Origin: Candidatus Omnitrophota bacterium
Lineage (GTDB): Bacteria > Hinthialibacterota > Hinthialibacteria > Hinthialibacterales > Hinthialibacteraceae
Assembly: GCA_003598175.1 (NCBI GenBank)
Contig: QZKN01000004.1
Span: forward strand, 1 to 33,228
Direction: 5' to 3'
DNA: 33,228 bases
Shown here piece after piece: positions 8,073-18,437 of the stretch (position 1 is its first letter; each line of letters begins with the position of its first letter). The notes beneath the pieces are model-generated. The model was not told where the DNA came from and did not search any database. It was given only the letters and a program-made list of their open reading frames with translations. The position numbers and the translations under genes are program-made.

Positions 8073-10061
8073 ATGAAACACGGCATTCATTGGTTTTTGG
8101 TTTTCATCATCTTTTCAATCCCCTTGCTGATTTCGCCTTTCGCCTTTTGTGAACGATTTGAAGGAACCTATTACACCGGCGAAGGAGATGGGGAGTATCT
8201 TGAATTGCTGGACATCGCCCGTCGCATGTTCGGACCCGATCCGGAATTTCAAAATCTAACCATGCTCTATCATCCCGCGTGGAATGGATTGGTGGAGGGG
8301 CCGACGTGGGATGCGTGGTGGATTCAGAACAGCTACGGCCCTACCTACTGCGCCCTGCCCTTTCTCGAAGAACCGTTCGTGACGTTTTTACAGAATTCGC
8401 AGGATTTGTGGTTTGACCAGATGGGCGACGGGAAAACAGTTCGCAGCCATCGGGAATGGGATTGGATTCCGCCGGACGGCTGTTTGTGTGACGCCGCGCG
8501 GCCGGGCTGGTTCGTCGCCAAGCAGGGCGACGGACGCGTCGACATTCACGATTGGGGAATGGAATTCACGGCGGCGGGTTTGCTGATGCAGGCGGAACTG
8601 CTATTGATCAGCCGCGACGAAAACGCCATTGCCCATTACCTGCCCAAACTCGAACGCTGCGCGAATTTCATCGAGACGCGGCGCGATCCGAACAACAACC
8701 TTTTTCTCGCCGGCCCCGCCGGCAACCTGCTCGCTCCGAGTTATGCGGGATACAAAAAACCGGACGGAACCTACGACAAAGCCTATCTGGCCGGACTCTC
8801 CATCACCACCATCGCCGCCCTGGATCGTCTGATCGAGTTGGAAAAACTCGCGGGGAATACGGAAAAAGTGGTATTGTATACGGACCGGCGGGATCAGGCG
8901 AAACAAGGACTCGCTCTCCTCACCACCGATGAAGGCTATTTCATCAAATCGCTCGATCCGGACGGAACGAAACACGGCGTCTACGGCGCGGAAAAGCACG
9001 GCTATTTCGAAGCGTCGCCCAATCACGACGCAATTGCCTTTCGCGTCGTGGATGACGCGCAGGCGGAGAAAATTTATGCCAAAATCGCTTCCCTTCCCGG
9101 CCTGCGTCCGCACGATTTCATTCTCCCCAACTATCCCGGTCTGGATGATATGTACGTCGACGCCGATAGCAGCTGGCTGTGGAGTTTCGGCACGTGGGTG
9201 AACGGCGGGCATTGGTCGACGTGCGAGGCGCGGATGATCATGGCCTATTATCGATTGGGAAAATACGAGGATTGTCGACGATCGATGAAGCAACTCCTCA
9301 AATTCGCCCGCGAGTTCCGTATGGACAATCCGCTGGTCGAATTCGGCAGCAAGGTGTATCAACCGAAAGAGCTGATCAATCTGTGTTACGACTCGTTCGG
9401 CCCACCGGCGGCGTTGGTTCGCGGCTTGTTCGAATATTTATATACCGCCGAAGGCTTGACGATCATTCCGCACATCCCGGCGGGAATCACTTTTCTTCAC
9501 CAGCGATTTCCGATTCGGTTTGGGGACAAGAAATTATTGCTTGCCATAAGCGGCGCGGGAAAAATCACCGCTGTGAAGGTCAACGGAACACCTTGGAAAT
9601 CGTTTGATGAAAAATCAATCAGGATGCCTTATGATCAGGTTCCGAACTACGCGGATATCGCAATCTATTGTGATCATGCCGTTCCCATCGAACCGGACAA
9701 CGACGGGATGGGCGATCGCATCATGAGCGCCCGCTACGATATGCCCGTCCAAATCACCGATCTCGGAGAGAAAGCAATTCGCCTGAATCAATTTCTGGCG
9801 AATTTGCTGCAAGCGAATTTATCGAATCGTTACGAAACCGCGCACTGCGAATTGGCGTTGCTTTGTTATAAAACCGGTCGCGCACATCGGGAAAAATACA
9901 ACCATACCCTGCCGGAATCGGCGCGAACCGCCGCCGCGCAACTTTACACCGACACGGCGAATAAATTGTATGACGGCCTGGCAGACGTGATAGCCGCGTA
10001 TGAGAACTCTGATGATCCGATCAAAACAAAAATCAACAAAATCTGGAACGATTCAAAGTAA
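8073..10061 (+). CDS. Secreted hairpin-type glycosidase-like protein
   Basis: This is a 662-residue protein with a signal peptide (MKHGIHWFLVFIIFSIPLLI, cleavage near residue 26). The body shows the aromatic-rich alternating helices of an (alpha/alpha)6 or six-hairpin glycosidase fold: PTWDAWWIQNSYGPTY (78-92), DWGMEFTAAGLLMQAELL (160-177), AGLSITTIAALDRLIELEKL (240-259), SPNHDAIAFRVVDDAQA (315-331), DSSWLWSFGTWVNGGHWSTC (365-384) and FGPPAALVRGLFEYLY (442-457). A beta-sandwich-like region follows (463-510). Candidate catalytic acids are in DWGMEF and in the DADSSW segment. The last 110 residues are a separate helical tail. The glycoside hydrolase family is not certain. The nearby SASA esterase suggests glycan breakdown outside the cytoplasm. 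Confidence 0.7.
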   Translation: MKHGIHWFLVFIIFSIPLLISPFAFCERFEGTYYTGEGDGEYLELLDIARRMFGPDPEFQNLTMLYHPAWNGLVEGPTWDAWWIQNSYGPTYCALPFLEEPFVTFLQNSQDLWFDQMGDGKTVRSHREWDWIPPDGCLCDAARPGWFVAKQGDGRVDIHDWGMEFTAAGLLMQAELLLISRDENAIAHYLPKLERCANFIETRRDPNNNLFLAGPAGNLLAPSYAGYKKPDGTYDKAYLAGLSITTIAALDRLIELEKLAGNTEKVVLYTDRRDQAKQGLALLTTDEGYFIKSLDPDGTKHGVYGAEKHGYFEASPNHDAIAFRVVDDAQAEKIYAKIASLPGLRPHDFILPNYPGLDDMYVDADSSWLWSFGTWVNGGHWSTCEARMIMAYYRLGKYEDCRRSMKQLLKFAREFRMDNPLVEFGSKVYQPKELINLCYDSFGPPAALVRGLFEYLYTAEGLTIIPHIPAGITFLHQRFPIRFGDKKLLLAISGAGKITAVKVNGTPWKSFDEKSIRMPYDQVPNYADIAIYCDHAVPIEPDNDGMGDRIMSARYDMPVQITDLGEKAIRLNQFLANLLQANLSNRYETAHCELALLCYKTGRAHREKYNHTLPESARTAAAQLYTDTANKLYDGLADVIAAYENSDDPIKTKINKIWNDSK

Positions 10062-10121
10062 ATAGACAGAATCGTTTCCAAAACCGGAGTAGGGGATTCA
10101 GTGCAAGGCAGTCGTACAGTT

Positions 10122-10236
10122 TTGTAGGATGGATAAGCGAAACGTAATCCATCGATTTCTGAAATATAACATTCACTTGATTGCATGGAAAAGGTAAAAA
10201 AAGATTGAGTACGTTAGGCATCTGATCCATCCTACA
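10122..10236. repeat. MITE-like element with inverted termini
   Basis: TGTAGGATGGAT (10122-10133) is matched by its exact reverse complement ATCCATCCTACA (10225-10236). The left end also carries a small hairpin, GATGGAT with ATCCATC (10127-10152), around AAGCGAAACGTA. The inner parts of the two ends are imperfectly related (AACGTAA versus CTAACGTA when inverted). The 115-bp length and lack of a gene fit a non-autonomous mobile or REP-like repeat. Confidence 0.65.
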
Positions 10237-10288
10237 TTTACTGCGAATTCGGATGTAAAATAATGAAAATGCTTTTATTGAGGCGACC

Positions 10289-10519
10289 ATGAAATCATTA
10301 TCAAGAATCACATTTGACCAACAGGTCATGGGTGGAAAACCATGTATTCGGGGAATGCGGGTAACTGTCGGAACCATTGTCGGATTGTTAGCGACAGGTC
10401 ATACGAAATCCGATATTCTTGAATTATATCCCTATTTGGAAAATGATGATATCGATCAGGCTTTATGTTACGCGGCATGGCGTTCAAGCGAAATTGATAT
10501 CCCCTTTGACATGGAATGA
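10289..10519 (+). CDS. DUF433 family antitoxin-like protein
   Basis: The 76-residue product matches the DUF433 pattern throughout: ITFDQQVMGGKPCIRGMRVT (7-26), VGTIVGLLATGHT, DILELYPYLENDDIDQALCYAAW. DUF433 proteins carry a helix-turn-helix fold and are usually paired with a DUF5615 PIN-like toxin. GAGG about 6 nt before the ATG supports this start. Its stop overlaps the next gene in ATGA (10516-10519), the standard toxin-antitoxin coupling. It probably acts as antitoxin and autorepressor. Confidence 0.9.
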   Translation: MKSLSRITFDQQVMGGKPCIRGMRVTVGTIVGLLATGHTKSDILELYPYLENDDIDQALCYAAWRSSEIDIPFDME

Positions 10520-10725
10520 AAACAAAAATACTCATTGATATGAATCTTTCACCCAAATGGAAGCTCGTTTTTGAACAAGCCGGTTTTGAAGCCTTGCATT
10601 GGTCGGAAATCGGGGAACCGGACGCCTTGGATGAAACGATCATGGAATGGTCCCGGTCCAATGGATACATCGTTTTTACAAATGATCTTGACTTCAACGC
10701 CATTTTGATTAATCAGGAATTATAA
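10516..10725 (+). CDS. DUF5615 PIN-like toxin, C-terminally shortened
   Basis: This 69-residue product matches the N-terminal part of DUF5615/PIN-like (Mut7-C-related) proteins: ILIDMNLSP (Asp8), HWSEIGEPDALDETIMEWS and the GYIVFTNDLDFNAIL segment with Asp57 and Asp59. Complete family members are usually around 110-120 residues and continue with a strand that resembles SVIQIR. Here the frame stops right after DFNAILINQEL. The last 13 bp overlap the end of the convergent M14 gene. I found no continuation of the family C-terminus in the other frames downstream. The toxin is therefore probably truncated and may be inactive, although the acidic site residues remain. Confidence 0.8.
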   Translation: MKTKILIDMNLSPKWKLVFEQAGFEALHWSEIGEPDALDETIMEWSRSNGYIVFTNDLDFNAILINQEL

Positions 10726-11948
10726 TTTTCAAAATAACGATACAACACTTCCCGCAATTGCCGTCCGAGAAGTTCCCAATCCTCGCCAAACGGCGCTTTT
10801 TTAAGTCCTTCGATCCAATCGCAGTTGAGTTCATACACGAAGGCGTCGATGCCGAAGCGTTCCAGCAGTCCTTCGCCGAAGCTGCCGGGATTGCGGAATC
10901 CGGCCTTGGTGCTGCCTTCGGTGAACCATGTGAGTTCGGTCAGCAATTCTTCGAAGCGCTGCATGTTGGCCAGATACCGCTCGAGATCGATGGCGGGACG
11001 GCTGATGTGGATATTGCCGCCATTATCATTGTGCAGATCGATAGCCAGATGCGGGCGCTTTCCCTTTTCGATCATGCCGGTCAGCCATTGTTCAAACGCA
11101 TGGTTTTCCGGAGACAACACCGGATCGGCGGGTTGATCCCAATTGCGATTGAGGTCCTTCCCCAACGCATTAAAGCGCGTGCGACCATGAACGACAAAGT
11201 CTTTGTTGGCCATCGGCATAATGTAAAGGCAGAATTTTTCAAGATACCGTTGATTCTCCTCACTCTTTTCCAGCAGACTGTTGATGAGTCCCTGCGCCAC
11301 CCAATTGCCGCCGGCTTCCCATGCATGAGCGCGGGCGCGGATCACCACGCGGTAGGGCGCATCAGCTTTGCCAACGCGGATGATTTCCAATTGCCGGCCC
11401 TCGACGGTCTTGCCGATGGGTGTAATTTCAACCAGAGGATTGTCTTTGATTTCGTCCATTAACCTTTCGAGATCGCTCAGGCGATACGGCTCCATTCGGG
11501 CGACAAAAAGCGTCTCCCCCTCCATATGAATCGGAATTTTCAAGCGATTGCCCTCGATCTTTTCCGCGGGAATGGCTTCCCATTTTTTCCCGTCGACGGA
11601 AAGAAAACAACTGGTACGGTCGGAAATGGGGATGCCGATTCGGCCGTTCCAAACGTTATCGAAATTCTGCAGGATCAAGGTCAAATCGCTGCCGGACGCG
11701 GCATGCAATTGAAAAAACCAGTGCCCGTTGGCGCGATTGGGAGAAGAGCGCTCGTGATCGTATATCAAATCGATGATCACATTGCCATCTTTATCGAATT
11801 CCCAATCCAGCGGAGAGGCGTTTTCGAAAGCGGTATTGATGAATGCGAGCGGGGAAGTGTGCTGCAGGAGTTCCGCGGCAGGTAATACCGCGACCGGGAT
11901 TGCCAGCACGACGGTTGAAATGATGATGTACAAAGAGTTTCGTTTCAT
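10713..11948 (-). CDS. Secreted M14-family zinc carboxypeptidase
   Basis: The product has 411 residues with an N-terminal signal peptide (MKRNSLYIIISTVVLAIPVA, Ala-rich end near residue 25). AGGTGAG sits before the ATG at 11948. A beta-rich N-terminal domain (about 30-155) precedes the peptidase domain, an arrangement like the cytosolic-carboxypeptidase (M14D) group. Metal ligands are His208 and Glu211 in ARAHAWEAGG and His306 in DLHND. KDLNRNW (264-270) is the substrate-carboxylate region, and Glu373 in FVYELN is the likely general acid/base. It should remove C-terminal residues from peptides in the periplasm or outside. Its 3' end overlaps the shortened toxin gene by 13 bp. The substrate cannot be told. 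Confidence 0.9.
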   Translation of the reverse strand: MKRNSLYIIISTVVLAIPVAVLPAAELLQHTSPLAFINTAFENASPLDWEFDKDGNVIIDLIYDHERSSPNRANGHWFFQLHAASGSDLTLILQNFDNVWNGRIGIPISDRTSCFLSVDGKKWEAIPAEKIEGNRLKIPIHMEGETLFVARMEPYRLSDLERLMDEIKDNPLVEITPIGKTVEGRQLEIIRVGKADAPYRVVIRARAHAWEAGGNWVAQGLINSLLEKSEENQRYLEKFCLYIMPMANKDFVVHGRTRFNALGKDLNRNWDQPADPVLSPENHAFEQWLTGMIEKGKRPHLAIDLHNDNGGNIHISRPAIDLERYLANMQRFEELLTELTWFTEGSTKAGFRNPGSFGEGLLERFGIDAFVYELNCDWIEGLKKAPFGEDWELLGRQLREVLYRYFENYNS

Positions 11949-12008
11949 ATCGTTTTCTCACCTCGTGATTATGGAAATAGGTTATCTACTCGCAAAACAA
12001 AAACACAG

Positions 12009-12014
12009 ATTATA
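12009..12014 (-). promoter_or_regulatory. Candidate -10 element for the M14 carboxypeptidase gene
   Basis: TATAAT on the minus strand lies about 60 nt upstream of the ATG at 11948. The matching -35 region is poor (TCTTCA at 17 bp), so confidence is low. Confidence 0.3.
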
Positions 12015-12037
12015 ATATTTTCCTTCTTCGATGAAGA

Positions 12038-12046
12038 TGCTATAAT
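12038..12046 (+). promoter_or_regulatory. Extended -10 promoter of the coiled-coil gene
   Basis: TGCTATAAT forms a perfect extended -10 element 55 nt upstream of the ATG at 12102. The -35 region is weak, as is common for extended -10 promoters. The predicted start of transcription is near 12053. Confidence 0.5.
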
Positions 12047-12101
12047 AAATTCAGTGTGGGTATCGTATACTCTCATTCAAATCAATTGAAGGAAGCAATC
12101 G

Positions 12102-13103
12102 ATGGATCTCTCCTTGGACGAAAGGAAAAAACTGGCCCTTCAATTCCGCAAAGAAATGACAAAGAAAAAAGCGGCGGAATTGGGAATGAATCCCGATGAA
12201 GTCACGGCAAAAGTCAAAAACGGACAACTCATTTGGGTAAAACGCGCGGATTTGTATCAACAATTGGAAAAACAGCGAAAAGTGGCGGGGCCGGAAAAAG
12301 TCGTGCGCGCTCTGCGCGACGGCGAGAACAGCCTGAAATCCAAAATTGAAAAAGACATTCGCATCACCCGCATGATTGCGGATGAAATGACAAAAGCCAA
12401 TATCATTACGATGATTGAACGGAATGATATCATGAGTTCCATCGCGCACGTGCAGCGCCGTTTCAGCGGCATCATCACGGAATTGCAAACCATCGAGGAG
12501 AGTATCGAACGCGCGAAGAAAAGCGATGACGTGTTGAAGGAAGGGGAAGAAGTCCTCAAGGAAATGAAATCAGCGGCGGAATCGGGAAACACGCAAATGA
12601 TCGCCCAACTGCGCTCCCTGCATAAAGATTTATTGACAAAATATGAGAATCGGCGGAAATCTCTCGACCCTTTAATTACCTCGGCGCGCCATTGCCGGGC
12701 TGACATGCAGAGAGAATATTGGCGTATTTATCAAAATCGCTGGAAATTACAAGGTATCACATTTAAGTATTATTTAAAGGATATAGCCACAATCAGCACG
12801 AATCTGCCGGACGGTCCCGTAAAAGATTCCTTTCAAGAAGAATTGACTCTTCTGCACGAGGATTTTGAAAAACTGCTCGGACAACACAATCAGTTATCCG
12901 TTCAATATCCGGACACCACGGCGGATCCGACGGCGAGCATGAAAGCCTGGGATGAAATTCTACCGTCGATGAAAACGTTGATCGAGGAACAGGATTTTCT
13001 GTTCGAATCCCTGCAATCGCTGATTGCCAAGTATCAACCTTACGCCGCCAAAACCGAAGAAACCGCCCAACGAATGGTCTTCATCGAACAAAAAAATCAA
13101 TGA
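12102..13103 (+). CDS. Cytoplasmic coiled-coil protein of unknown function
   Basis: This is a 333-residue, Lys/Glu-rich protein with no signal peptide or membrane helix. GAAGGAAG before the ATG supports the start. The first 60 residues form a compact charged region (LALQFRKEMTKKKAAELGMN, then NGQLIWVKRADLYQQLEKQ). Long helices with heptad character follow (residues about 75-200 and 245-330), so it is likely elongated or oligomeric. I see no catalytic motif and no similarity that I can name. The gene stands alone: the M14 gene upstream is divergent and a 75-bp gap separates it from the glycerophosphodiesterase gene. It could be a scaffold or chaperone-like adaptor, but nothing in the sequence decides this. 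Confidence 0.7.
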   Translation: MDLSLDERKKLALQFRKEMTKKKAAELGMNPDEVTAKVKNGQLIWVKRADLYQQLEKQRKVAGPEKVVRALRDGENSLKSKIEKDIRITRMIADEMTKANIITMIERNDIMSSIAHVQRRFSGIITELQTIEESIERAKKSDDVLKEGEEVLKEMKSAAESGNTQMIAQLRSLHKDLLTKYENRRKSLDPLITSARHCRADMQREYWRIYQNRWKLQGITFKYYLKDIATISTNLPDGPVKDSFQEELTLLHEDFEKLLGQHNQLSVQYPDTTADPTASMKAWDEILPSMKTLIEEQDFLFESLQSLIAKYQPYAAKTEETAQRMVFIEQKNQ

Positions 13104-13178
13104 CTGATTGATCCGATTCGCATTCTCCGGTATCATCCCTTCATAACCATACATCATTTCATTCAAAGGAATAGTCTT

Positions 13179-13963
13179 ATGCAAAAAATCGCAAACATTC
13201 TGTTTTGGATTGGAGTCATGGGAGTGTTGAACACGGTATATGCAGATCCACTCATCATCGCGCATCGCGGCAACAGCAGCGTAGCGCCGGAAAACACGTT
13301 GGCGGCAGTCGTCAGCGCGATCAAATTGAGACCGCAGCCCGCTTATATCGAAATCGACCTGCATCGCTCCGCCGACGGCGTTCTCGTCGTCAGCCATGAC
13401 GACAACACGCTGCGCACGACCGGCGTGGACGCCATGATCCGAGAACGGAATTTTTCAGATTTGCGTCAATTGGACGCGGGTTATAAACAAAAATTCGGCG
13501 ACGCTTTCCCCAACGAAAAACTGCCGCGACTGGAGGAAGTGTTGGACGCGGTGAAAGACACGCCCATCGGCATCATGATCGAATGCAAGCAGCTGCTGTT
13601 GGAAGACGACGTCATTGCCTTGCTGCGCAAACGCGGCGAAATCAACAAGCACGTAATCGCCAGTTTCGACGAATTGACCGTCTATCGCGCCAAACAATTG
13701 GAACCGGCCGTGAAAACGCTTTATCTTGCCGCCGGAATCAATCCGACCACCGTCTGGCGCGCGCGCGATCTCAAGGCCGATATCATCGGCAGCAACAAAG
13801 ACACGCCGCTCGACTCGATTGCGCTCGCTCATCAGGCCGGTTTTCCAGCATGGATCTGGACGGTGGACGATCCCGTCGAAATCCAAAACTTCGCGAACGC
13901 CGGCGCGAACGGGATTATCACCAATATACCGGAAAGCGCCATCGCCCTGACAAAAACAACGCA

Positions 13964-13967
<4 letters not shown>
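13179..13967 (+). CDS. Secreted glycerophosphodiester phosphodiesterase
   Basis: The 262-residue GDPD-family enzyme begins with a signal peptide (MQKIANILFWIGVMGVLNTV, cleavage after YA near residue 22). Key residues are present: His29-Arg30 in IIAHRGNS, Glu38-Asn39 in APENTL, Glu58/Asp60/His62 in YIEIDLHRSADG, His73 in VVSHDD and Glu135 in IMIECK. It hydrolyses glycerophosphodiesters to glycerol-3-phosphate and an alcohol, here in the periplasm, so it recycles headgroups from phospholipid turnover. It overlaps the HtrA gene by ATGA (13964-13967). Together with the AsmA-like gene further on this makes a cell-envelope operon. Confidence 0.93.
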
Positions 13968-15085
<1,118 letters not shown>

Positions 15086-15094
15086 CGGTCGGCC

Positions 15095-18000
15095 ATGTTC
15101 AAACGCATTCGGCAATCACGTTTTTTTCGATGGGCGGTTCGTTGCCTCTACGCTCCCGCGATTCTTCTCTTCACCGTCTGGATTTTTTCACCGCTTTGGA
15201 TTCGATTTCCCTTTATCCAAAATACCCTCCGTGTGATTATTACGAATCAAATCGGAGAACAGATCACCTTTCATTCTTTCCAAACCGATCTCCTGGGCGC
15301 ATTCTCTCTTTTGCATCCACAAATGACGTTTTCCATGGACAATCAATCGATCAACATTCAAGCTTCTCGTTTGCGCTTGTCAAATTATTTGTTCGACTGT
15401 CCTTCCGTGGATATTGATGATCTTCAAATGAGTATGCAGCACAAAACCATCCTGTCGGCGTCTTACGGCGCCGTCATTTTTCCGCAAGGGTGGAAAGAAC
15501 CAATCATTAAAATTGATTCGGATCGTCTTTCACTGGATTTGGATCCGCTGCCATCTATTCCCGCCTCCAATACGAGGGAAAATGCAAGCGCAACCTCCTT
15601 TCCTGACGTGGAGGAAATCAGAATTCACAATGCGCGCGTGCGGTTTCCCGCGGGATTCGGCGAATTTCACTGGCAAGGCTCTTTGCATTCGCTCCCTGCA
15701 AAAAACGAAAAACGATGTTCTCTCCTTTTCACCTCTCCCCACGACCGATCACAACAAATCAGCCTATCCGCGCATTTTCAACCGTTTCCGTATCAGGCGG
15801 ATATCGTGCAGGCAACGATTGACCGCTATTTCCTGTCGTTAATGGAGCCGATTCCCTTCTCCGCCATTCTCGACGGAAACCTGATGCTGGAGAACGATCA
15901 AAACGGTATGTACGATATACGGTTTGATTCCAAACTACTTCAATTTAATGCCGCAATGCCAAATGCCACAACGCTTTCCATTCCCCAAACCGACGTTGCT
16001 TTCGCCGGACAATGGCAAGATGCGATTATTCCCTTCGCGGCGACGGCGGAAATCCGTCACACCTCTTTCGTCTACCGCCAAAGCGAGAATTGGAACCTTC
16101 CATCCGGAATCTCACTTTTCCATATGAATTTCGATGATCTTTCAGAACCTCAATTCGCCGGATGGTGGAAATCTGACGCACTCGGCGAGTTCCATTTCGC
16201 TTCCACGGGCATTCCTTTTTCCGCGTCGACGCCGCTGACGGTTGAATTTCAGATACAAGAGACGCCGTTGCAAGCCTTCTTTTCCCACTTCCCCGCCTCC
16301 TATTCGAACAGGATTACGAATGCAAAGGGAATCGTGGCGGGAAGCGGCGCGTTGGATTGCCTGGGATCGAATGTAGCAAAATACAATGCACAAATTCAAC
16401 TGTCCGACGGGAATTGGAAATCGAACCATGTTTCGATTGCAAAAAGCATGGTTTCCAGTCGGATCGAAGGAAATTCAAATTCCCTTTCGGCGGATCTGCG
16501 GTTGCAGGGAGTCGTATCTGTGCCTTTCAACGACATAAGCGCATTACAATTTGAGAATGTCGATATAAAAGCAAAACTGTCGTACAATATAAACCAGGAC
16601 TCCTATAAAATCCAATTTACGAATGCAGACTCTTCCCTTCTCCGCTCCGTCTCCGGCCAATATGGATCCGATGGGCAATGGAAATTTCTCGGAACCTTAC
16701 CTCTCGATGAAAAATTGCCGGCGATTCTTGCCGATCTCATCCCCGGCATGGCGCGGGAAGTGGAAGGGAGCGGAACACTCGCCCTTTCCTGCCAAACCAC
16801 CCGCGATGGGATTCGCGCAACCGCCGCTTGCCCGGAAATCGTAGTTTATTCGTTCGATCAGGATCCGGCGTGGGGAATACAGGCGCAGAATTTACATCTT
16901 GAGATGCAAACAAAATCGACGGACAACTCGTCGACGCGCCTTGCCGCAACCATTCGCGCCGACAGCCCCTTTCTTTCGTTCAACGGCCAATCCTGCGAAT
17001 GGCCCGGCTCTTCCTTGTTCTTCGAGAGCACGTGGGAAACAAGTCCGAATGCAAAGAAAAGCCTGCGGGGGATTCCGCCCGGCGGCGGATCGATTGCCAT
17101 TGAACAAACGGAAAATCAAATTTACCAAATTCACTTACACGATTTGGATCTTCGCACATTCTGTCAGCCGCTGATCGAACACTTTCTTTTTGAAAAAGAG
17201 GAAAGCAATGAGGAACAATCATGGAACGCGGAGGGAAAATTGGATGCATGGATTCACCTGGATCAAACAGAAGAACTCATGCAAGTCAAAGGAATCGTGA
17301 CGATTCACGACGCCGATTTCACTTACAGCGATAGTCCGCATTGTCTCATACGAGGCGCAACGCTGACTATTCCCATCGCTTATCCGCTCACGTTTGCCTC
17401 ATTGCCGGAACACAAAATCGAGTTCAACGCCAAATCGATCACGCTGGATGGCGTCGCCTACCCACCTATCGCGCTTTCCCTCCCCATCGATGCGACGTCC
17501 ATTCGGTTTCCCGACCGCATCGTCCATACTCTTTTCGGCGGAGAACTCGAATGGAATCACATGCGAATTCTTCACTGGCAAACGGCGAAACCGGAAGCGC
17601 ATGGCAATTTGGTCATTCACAATATGGATATCAGCCAGGACCAATTGCATTTCTCCGCGCTTCCCAAACGCGGCGCGCTGTCGGGAACAATCGAACAGAT
17701 CATCGCGTCACAAGACTTGGTATCGGTTTCCGGCGCGCTCAATCTGTTCGTGTTCGGCGGCAGGATCGGCATTTATTCGTTTTTTATAAAATATCCCTTC
17801 ACCGATTTCACCATCGCGGGAATGGACGGCTTTTGTGAAAATATCGATCTCGAACCGTTGACGGAGTATTTTAATTTCGGCCAAATGAGCGGCGTCATTT
17901 CCGGTAAAATGGCAAACATGGAAGTAATTGTGCCGCCGCCGGGTTCCACCGATCTCCCCCAACCCATCCGTTTCGACATCGATTTGAAAAGCGTAAAAAA

Positions 18001-18295
18001 GGGAAACGGCGGCATCAGCCAGGAAACCCTCGCCAAAATCGTCGATTTGGGACAAACGCCGGGATTGGCGCGTGATATGATTCAACGCAAACGGTATGAA
18101 TATTCGCAATTGGGTTTGCGCGCCATCCTGCACGGCGACGACCTGCAATTATACGGCACGCTGAAAGACAATTATTTCCTCGCGCCTTCCTCGAATTGGT
18201 TCGCCAATAAAATCGCCATCACACTGTCCGCACCGGGCGACGTCATTCCCTTTCGTGATTTTTGGAATCGATTGTTGTCGCAAATGGAAGAATGA
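15095..18295 (+). CDS. AsmA/YdbH-like inner-membrane-anchored periplasmic protein
   Basis: This is a 1066-residue protein with one N-terminal membrane helix (about 16-33) followed by a very long beta-rich periplasmic part. The C-terminal third carries the YdbH/AsmA-like signature: GGRIGIYSFFIKYPF, IDLEPLTEYFNFGQMSG, VISGKMANMEV, then SQETLAKIVDLGQTPGLARD and a final SAPGDVIPFRDFWNRLL. Family members form grooved bridges that move phospholipids between inner and outer membranes. It follows the HtrA gene by 9 bp, so lipid recycling, protein quality control and lipid transport are probably expressed together. No unusual break in the frame is seen. The overall family is fairly sure, the exact subfamily less so. 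Confidence 0.8.
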   Translation: MFKRIRQSRFFRWAVRCLYAPAILLFTVWIFSPLWIRFPFIQNTLRVIITNQIGEQITFHSFQTDLLGAFSLLHPQMTFSMDNQSINIQASRLRLSNYLFDCPSVDIDDLQMSMQHKTILSASYGAVIFPQGWKEPIIKIDSDRLSLDLDPLPSIPASNTRENASATSFPDVEEIRIHNARVRFPAGFGEFHWQGSLHSLPAKNEKRCSLLFTSPHDRSQQISLSAHFQPFPYQADIVQATIDRYFLSLMEPIPFSAILDGNLMLENDQNGMYDIRFDSKLLQFNAAMPNATTLSIPQTDVAFAGQWQDAIIPFAATAEIRHTSFVYRQSENWNLPSGISLFHMNFDDLSEPQFAGWWKSDALGEFHFASTGIPFSASTPLTVEFQIQETPLQAFFSHFPASYSNRITNAKGIVAGSGALDCLGSNVAKYNAQIQLSDGNWKSNHVSIAKSMVSSRIEGNSNSLSADLRLQGVVSVPFNDISALQFENVDIKAKLSYNINQDSYKIQFTNADSSLLRSVSGQYGSDGQWKFLGTLPLDEKLPAILADLIPGMAREVEGSGTLALSCQTTRDGIRATAACPEIVVYSFDQDPAWGIQAQNLHLEMQTKSTDNSSTRLAATIRADSPFLSFNGQSCEWPGSSLFFESTWETSPNAKKSLRGIPPGGGSIAIEQTENQIYQIHLHDLDLRTFCQPLIEHFLFEKEESNEEQSWNAEGKLDAWIHLDQTEELMQVKGIVTIHDADFTYSDSPHCLIRGATLTIPIAYPLTFASLPEHKIEFNAKSITLDGVAYPPIALSLPIDATSIRFPDRIVHTLFGGELEWNHMRILHWQTAKPEAHGNLVIHNMDISQDQLHFSALPKRGALSGTIEQIIASQDLVSVSGALNLFVFGGRIGIYSFFIKYPFTDFTIAGMDGFCENIDLEPLTEYFNFGQMSGVISGKMANMEVIVPPPGSTDLPQPIRFDIDLKSVKKGNGGISQETLAKIVDLGQTPGLARDMIQRKRYEYSQLGLRAILHGDDLQLYGTLKDNYFLAPSSNWFANKIAITLSAPGDVIPFRDFWNRLLSQMEE

Positions 18296-18316
18296 AAACC
18301 GTATATTCGCAGGATG

Positions 18317-18340
18317 GATGGCTTGGGGAAAAACGCCATC
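18317..18340 (+). terminator. Weak hairpin between convergent genes
   Basis: GATGGC (18317-18322) pairs with GCCATC (18335-18340) across a 12-nt loop. The T-rich stretch ATTTTATCTT follows. It lies 22 bp after the AsmA-like stop, in the 142-bp gap before the convergent phosphatase gene. The stem is short, so this is only a candidate. Confidence 0.3.
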
Positions 18341-18437
18341 ATTTTATCTTCCTGGCGGTGTATTGCGCACAAACCGGGTTAGCGGCGCTCAACATCGGAA
18401 GTATCACAGGCAAAAAAAAACGAATTCACGACAACCG

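Noticed and set aside
8601..9362. 253-codon minus-strand frame inside the glycosidase-like gene
   Set aside because: It is antisense to a longer frame with a signal peptide, strong ribosome binding site and domain-like pattern, and it has no promoter or start signal of its own.
13583..13963. Long N-terminal extension of the HtrA gene
   Set aside because: The open frame upstream of 13964 lies wholly inside the GDPD gene and encodes Arg/Gln-rich shadow sequence. The ATG at 13964 overlaps the GDPD stop and opens a membrane anchor.
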